From Neckera pumila (lineage: Eukaryota; Streptophyta; Bryopsida; Hypnales; Neckeraceae): a DNA stretch of 64,000 nucleotides. Where the stretch lies: assembly GCA_963969595.1 (NCBI GenBank), contig OZ018410.1, positions 42,699,413-42,763,412 on the forward strand, read 5' to 3'. How positions within the stretch are numbered: the stretch's first letter is position 1; each line of letters opens with the position of its first letter. Below the pieces are notes generated by a model, which had not been told where the DNA came from, searched no databases, and was given only the letters and a program-made list of their open reading frames with translations. The position numbers and the translations under genes are program-made. Positions 58,566 to 64,000 of this stretch are shown here, in pieces.

Positions 58566-61500
58566 TTAATACCGGACTCTCTTTGTTCGGCTCTCCAATT
58601 CACTGTTCTCGTCCTGCAGACAGACACGCCATCAACAAGTTACAGAACAGGACTCTCATCGACCCCGTATTTCTGCACTGTAAAGGAAGCCTCTCGTCGT
58701 GCCATGCCAGGCGCCCACACACACGAGACACAATGCAAAACTTGAAACATACAGGCCGGGTATGAAATATAAACTCCTTCCAGGGGGAAATCATCACCGT
58801 CATGAGGCCATTGTAGAGGAAAACACCCGAGCAGGTTTGCATGTGAACAAGTGAAGGGGAAAGTACCTTGCTCTCCAAAGAATCAAAATTGTCAAGTAAC
58901 GGCATCGCAGTGTCGTCTCCCCCTCCCCCGTCTATCTCCATGCGAACACTATCCGCTGCCATCAACTCGGGTTGCACCTGCAAAACGCCCACCCACGCCC
59001 TCTCCCTCTCAAACCGCGTCCTACACACAGAAAAGCTGGGGAACAGGGTCGGCTTTGAACTGGAAACCACCCAGCTACGCAGGGCAGCTGACGAAAAACG
59101 TCAGTTAACCCCTCGGTCACAACATATCTTCGCGAACACCTGGCATGGAGCTTGTGCAACAAATAATATCATACAATTTACCTCTTCACTGTCATCGGTC
59201 AGATCTGCTGTAGCCGCTGATTCAGTCTGGCACTTTGCATGGACAATGGGGCCCAAAGCCGCAGCATCGATCCCTTCTATAGGAGCGCCTGCGGGAACAT
59301 TCATATACACTGCGCCCTTGTACATCCATTCATCTTTCTCATCACTATAGAAGTCATCAAATGGTTCTCCACACAATGCACAAACACTTTGATTATAATC
59401 TGCTGGAACAGCCAAATTCTCTCCCTCATCGACTTTGGGCGGAACTGCCCCGACCTCTGCAGCAAAGAAGGAAGGAGAAGATTCTGTGGTCGAGGCCCCT
59501 GTCCCACTAAGCCAATCTTTCTCACTCACAAACCACTTCCTAGAAACCTTCTTTTGAGACTTCTGACGCCGATTCATCGACACATGCCAATCCATGTGCT
59601 TGCTGTGCGCCTCCTGCTCCAAAAACCTCAGGCCGCACGTTTTGCATTGCCGAGGAAAATCGTTGTACAGTGCATCTAGCACAACGTCGTGCCTCTCCTT
59701 CAAAACCTCCGCCTTGAATTCAGTGCCAATCGGGTCGTCTTTCACGACGACAAACGGACGACTTCTCGAGCCACCATCCGCCTCTCTGGCCGTGCGGTCC
59801 GCAGCAACAGAGGTCACGGAGGACACCAGGGCGGTCGAGAACGAAAACGTTTGCACACTGCCCGACTGAAGAGCGCCTGGATTGAAGAACGTCGAACTTG
59901 TATTCACAGCATTCATGCCTTGTTGCAGGTTCAGACCCAGAGGTTGAACGCTGATAGCAGCTGCCGAGGCAGACGCTGATATCAACCCTTGGGCTAGCAG
60001 TGACTTGAACAGAGTGTCATATTGGTTCATTGGCGCTGAGGCAGGAGCGGAATTCACTGCCAAAGCAGATTGTGGGGGAGGACCGGGAGGAAGAGGGGGC
60101 TGGTTCAGCCGAGGTTGCTGCTGACCTGAATACACCATTGGAGGCGGCAGCTGAACCTGTCCTGTCGGGTACTGTCCTCCCTGTTGCATCAGGGGTTTAT
60201 ACAATGACGTCTGCAAAAATGTTGGGGGTGGACCGTTCGGCAAGGGGGGTGCACCTGAAGCGGGCTGCAACACCTGACCTGGTGCTACAGTCTGTACCTG
60301 GGTTTGGGTCACTGGAACGGATTGCTGCTGCTGCTGCTGCATCTGATTCTGGGGGGCTGGCAACTGCTGGACCATCTTCAGCAGCTCAGAAATGGCGGCA
60401 TTGTTGAGGGGTAGAACGTCGGGTTGGCTACTCGGGAGACCGGAAACCGCTGGCGTTGGCTGCTGGAACTGGTTCCCTTGAGATTGCTGAGCTTGCAACG
60501 AGGCCATTGCTGTGGCTTGGGGCTGTTGCAAAAATGGGTGGAGTAAGCCTCCCGCGCTTATGTGTGACGCCTGCTGAGACATCGGAGCTGTCTGCTGCCC
60601 CAGAGAAAACATGGGCAACTGGGATACTGCGCCTCCGTGCACTTGGGGCAAAGACATCGGAGGTGGAAGCTCACGCGACGAGTGGTTCTGATCCTCGTTC
60701 ATTTGCTGTTGCTGCAGTGGCAGTGGCAGATTACCGAAAGTCATCAGCCCATCGCTCTGGCCTTGAGAAAAGGTCGCGGCGATGGGGTTGCTGTAAGGTG
60801 GGAGTAGCCCCGGATTTGGAGGATAGCTGTGACGCAATCCGTATTGCCCTTGGACACCCAGGACAGCGCCTCCTGCGGCGGCTGACGACGGAAGCGGAGG
60901 AGTCCCTGGCCGTGGTAGTACATTCGATGCAGCTAATGGCATACTGAAATTTGGAAGATTCGCCTGCACACCAAGGACACGGATTGGAAGGTGGCAATTT
61001 CATCAAAACAAGCTCAACAAGGATCACCAGAAGAAGCCATATCTCGGATTCCGAAACACAACGGCAGTAACTGGATCCACGTTCGACATCGTCCAAACTA
61101 AATAAATTATAGATTGCAGATCCACACGAAAAAAACCATAGCGCTGAAGACCCCTATATGATGCCGCCCTCAAGTACCTGAAGTGCAGCCAACCTTGCAT
61201 GTGTAGGATGCATAGACTCCATGTCGGGCTCCAACTTCGCGCGAGAATCATGACCGGATTGGGGAAGGGCAAGGCGGCTGCGCTCCTCCGACTCCTGCTG
61301 ACAACCAACATAGCGAGAATCATGTTAGAACGAAGTAAAAGCAAGCCGCACACAACGGGCTACGATGCGACTATGCTTCCATGGTCAAATTCAGACCTCA
61401 CGCCTCACGCTCCAAACATGCCGTTACAAGAGGAACTATTCACCGATGAAACAACATGGCCACTGAACGTGCACAAACACAAACCACTCCCACAACGGAG

Positions 61501-63872
61501 AGTCATGCATGACCTCAAAAACGAACCCATGGCAGCAGTCCAGGTCAGAGCCCTACTCTGCGAAGAGCCGCCCGCATTCCTACCGAACCAGAGAACGGGT
61601 CAACTGGCGGACCGCTCCCCGCTCTCCGCCACTCGTCCAACCCTCCCACGGAGTCCATCCCAGGCCGACTGGAACTGCCCACCCTTCCCTTGTCCCGGTC
61701 ACCAACATGCCAATCATCCACCTTCACATCCCCAACCCTTGGCTCCGCATCCCTCCCTTGGGGCTTCATGTCATCCCAAACGTATTCCTCCTCTTCTTCA
61801 TTCTGCCAGTTGCCCCTCCCTCCCGCCTCACCTCCAGAGCCCCGATCAACCCTCGAGCCTCGAAAATCGGCTCCTAACCCCACGCTCTCAGGCCGCGTCG
61901 CACGGTTGTCCAGCCCGAAACCTCGAACACCGGGGCCCAGCCCACGCCCCACTGGACCTAGGCCCCGACCCTCCGACCCCATGCCCCGACCATCCATCCT
62001 CAGCCCTCTCCCTCCGGTCTCATGCCCAGGGTTGCGACCAACGACCATCCTGTAACCCCGGCCTTCTCCACCTTCCGCTCCCATCCCTAGCCTATGCCCC
62101 CTCCCATCTGCGCCCTCCACGATTCGGGGGTCCATCCTACGACCCCGCATTTCACCTCGTCCTCGGCCATCCGGATCCATCGATAAAGGAAATGCACCTC
62201 CTCTTCCCGGACCTGACGGACGACTGTACCCCTGCCCGTCCGGACCCAACGGTCTCGGTCCAGAGGACGTTCTCGGATCGTAGCCATTTCGACGAGGATA
62301 TAGTTGTATCCGCTCATCAGGAACTCCATTGCCCTTACCAGCGTCCCCATCACGAATCCATGCACCGCTCTCTCCTTGATCCAATCCGTCCAGGTTCTTC
62401 GAATTACCCAGGTCAGGCCGTACACCCCCTCGCCTCTCGAGCTCATAATCGGGGTAATCTTTGGCGTAACCACCATCACCGAAACGCTCGCGATTGAGGT
62501 TCCCGATCTGCCACACAAATTCAAAAACCATCCGTTAAAGAACACAGCCAACTTCGGCAAACCAAGAAGACCTCCACAAGATCCGTCGTCAAGAAGTAAA
62601 ATATAGCGGGCTTGGCTAGCGCACGACACAAGCGAGTCGAATTACAGCAGAAAATGAGGCATGCAAGCACAGGAACACGCTGAGGAGGGGCTTTCCGACG
62701 GCCAGATCATTGCTGAATCCGTACCGTAGACCTCTGCGTTTCCGACCACACCTTCGAATTCTCCCTCGGCGCAGCTCGGTCTTGCCTGGCTTGCCCATCG
62801 CCGTTGCGCTCCGCAGGCGTAACTCCATCAGCCTGTTTCAAAAGCAGAGGAATGCACTCATCAATACAATAAAAAAGGTGAAAACAGACATCCTGACACT
62901 ACTAACACAAGAAAAACATCTGCCTACCATAACTTTCCAGAGCAGGCAAGTTGCGATTGTGAAGTACACAAAGACTACGCATCCAGCATGCATTAAAACA
63001 TGGGAAGTATGATATGCAGACCGTGCGAGTTCTCGATTGTTGTAAAAGTTGACGTTGTTCCAAGTACTTTGGATTCACGTGTATACCATGTCCAGGACGT
63101 ACAGGAGGTTCCATGGCTCTGGGAGGCTGACCACCAGTTCCAGGTCCCACACGTTTTGGAATCAAATGAAGCTCTGTCTCGATCGTTCGCAGAGGAACCG
63201 GTGGAAACACACCCCGCCAAGTCCAAAATAGATGCTGCATCGCCGTATACAGACTGGGATCCACATGCCTGTACGCTGTACAAAACACCTGCACACAACG
63301 CCGGATCCAAATTACCAGAGTGAAGGTGCACCTCAAGAAAACACACCAGATCACAGCTCCGTCCATAACACCATACATCGACAACGGGACTTCACCAAAA
63401 GGTGGCAGATACGTTGCCCGACCCAGGATAATGTTTACGATGATCCCACACACCAGTGAGGAAAAGTCCCAAGCACATCCAACTGTCAAGCTCGTGACCA
63501 AAACCGCCGACAAAGACTCAACTGGTGATGGCCATTCTCACGGAGTCGCACATGCCGCGTACAAGCGGGCAAACGGTCCTGCAACGTGACAAGTCGACCT
63601 CAACCCGTAACTACCACCGCCTGACCGTAAGGGACGGTATTGCAAAGCCGCCTTACAAGAAAACAGGAGACCAACACGACAAGCGACGACTGTGAAGACA
63701 CAGGCACATAATTCTGTCGGCATAGAGCTAATCAGAGAGGGCTAAATGGCCGATATCAGTTTGGATCTACCTCAGGGAGTCGTGCAGCAAAATATTTCAC
63801 ATAATCACCTCCGATGTTCTTCACGATACTGTCCAGGAGGTACAATGACGGAAGCTTCTGCTCCTTTGGAAC
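58566..63872 (-). CDS. PCFS4: second copy of the PCFS4-like gene, 5' end outside the window
   Basis: Exons 2-9 mirror the left copy exactly: 63771-63872, 63022-63288, 62725-62832, 61557-62507, 61178-61297, 59182-60963, 58867-58977 and 58566-58613 (minus strand). Predicted residues are identical to the left copy throughout, including the CID part in exons 2-3, the Gly/Arg-rich exon 5 and both zinc fingers. Exon 1, which holds the start and the first half of the CID, would lie beyond base 64000 if the duplication extends that far. If the arm stops within intron 1 this copy has no start and is a 5'-truncated gene. The two copies are convergent, with 14.3 kb between their stop codons. Splice sites are all intact. 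Confidence 0.85.
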
Positions 63873-64000
63873 CTGGAAATTGGAAAGCCACACCACAGCC
63901 ATCAGAATAGAAACCGGACATTTCACCGTGCCGGAGGGATACCGACAACAGACTACGTGGCCAAACATAAAAGTGAAAGTGGAGGACCGCATGCGGACGT

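Larger units (their letters stand above)
54997..64000 (-). repeat. right arm of the inverted repeat
   Basis: Reverse complement of 38828-47831, gap-free at every point checked. Pairing starts at 54997 and continues to the last base of the window, so the true outer end is beyond it. Confidence 0.97.

Noticed and set aside
1..64000. CRISPR arrays, bacterial operons, phage or viral genes
   Set aside because: None seen. The genes are spliced plant nuclear genes and no regularly spaced direct-repeat array or viral replication or structural protein motif was found.

Overview
This is nuclear DNA of a land plant, most likely a bryophyte and probably a moss. The evidence is a set of plant-only or plastid-linked protein families (EXECUTER, plant PCF11/PCFS4, GLUTAMINE DUMPER, a land-plant membrane-anchored alpha/beta hydrolase), introns of about 100-900 bp with GT..AG ends, GC-richer exons in very AT-rich repeat-filled intergenic DNA, and short plant-type telomere-like repeats. 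The moss assignment is inference from composition and gene structure; no marker in the window fixes the species.

Layout. 1-5000: a six-exon alpha/beta hydrolase gene (648 aa). 5000-10000: AT-rich intergenic DNA with repeat relics. 10926-11345: a one-exon GLUTAMINE DUMPER-type membrane protein. 11346-24540: intergenic DNA holding several short non-autonomous element families, a pair of adjacent perfect hairpins and degenerate tandem repeats. 24700-30826: a twelve-exon EXECUTER gene (plastid singlet-oxygen signalling, 774 aa) with a tandemly duplicated leader and a duplicated 20-residue segment. 30827-36590: more repeats, a broken Tc1/mariner transposase and a TTAA-flanked foldback element. 36600-44262: a nine-exon PCF11/PCFS4-like pre-mRNA cleavage and polyadenylation factor gene (about 1282 aa).

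The main feature is a large inverted repeat. Positions 38828-47831 recur in reverse complement at 54997-64000. The pairing rule is x to 102828 minus x, holds at every point checked over 9004 bp and needs no gap, even in homopolymers. The right arm runs off the window, so both arms are longer or equal to this. Each arm carries the PCFS4-like gene from intron 1 onward, so the two copies face each other tail to tail. They are separated by a 7165-bp unique spacer (47832-54996), which holds a broken unknown protein gene, three copies of a short TIR element, a CACTA-type MITE, AT microsatellites and an older, diverged direct duplicate of part of the arm. This is either a very recent inverted duplication or an assembly fold-back, and the sequence alone cannot decide.

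The four genes do not form a pathway. They are ordinary independently transcribed plant genes among non-coding repeats. Repeat families recognised by eye are named here for cross-reference: family T (TTAA-flanked, ends CCYCTAAAGGACC), family G (TTTTG tract plus CACACTAGTA end), family B (ends CATTAGAG / CTCTAATG with a simple repeat in the middle).
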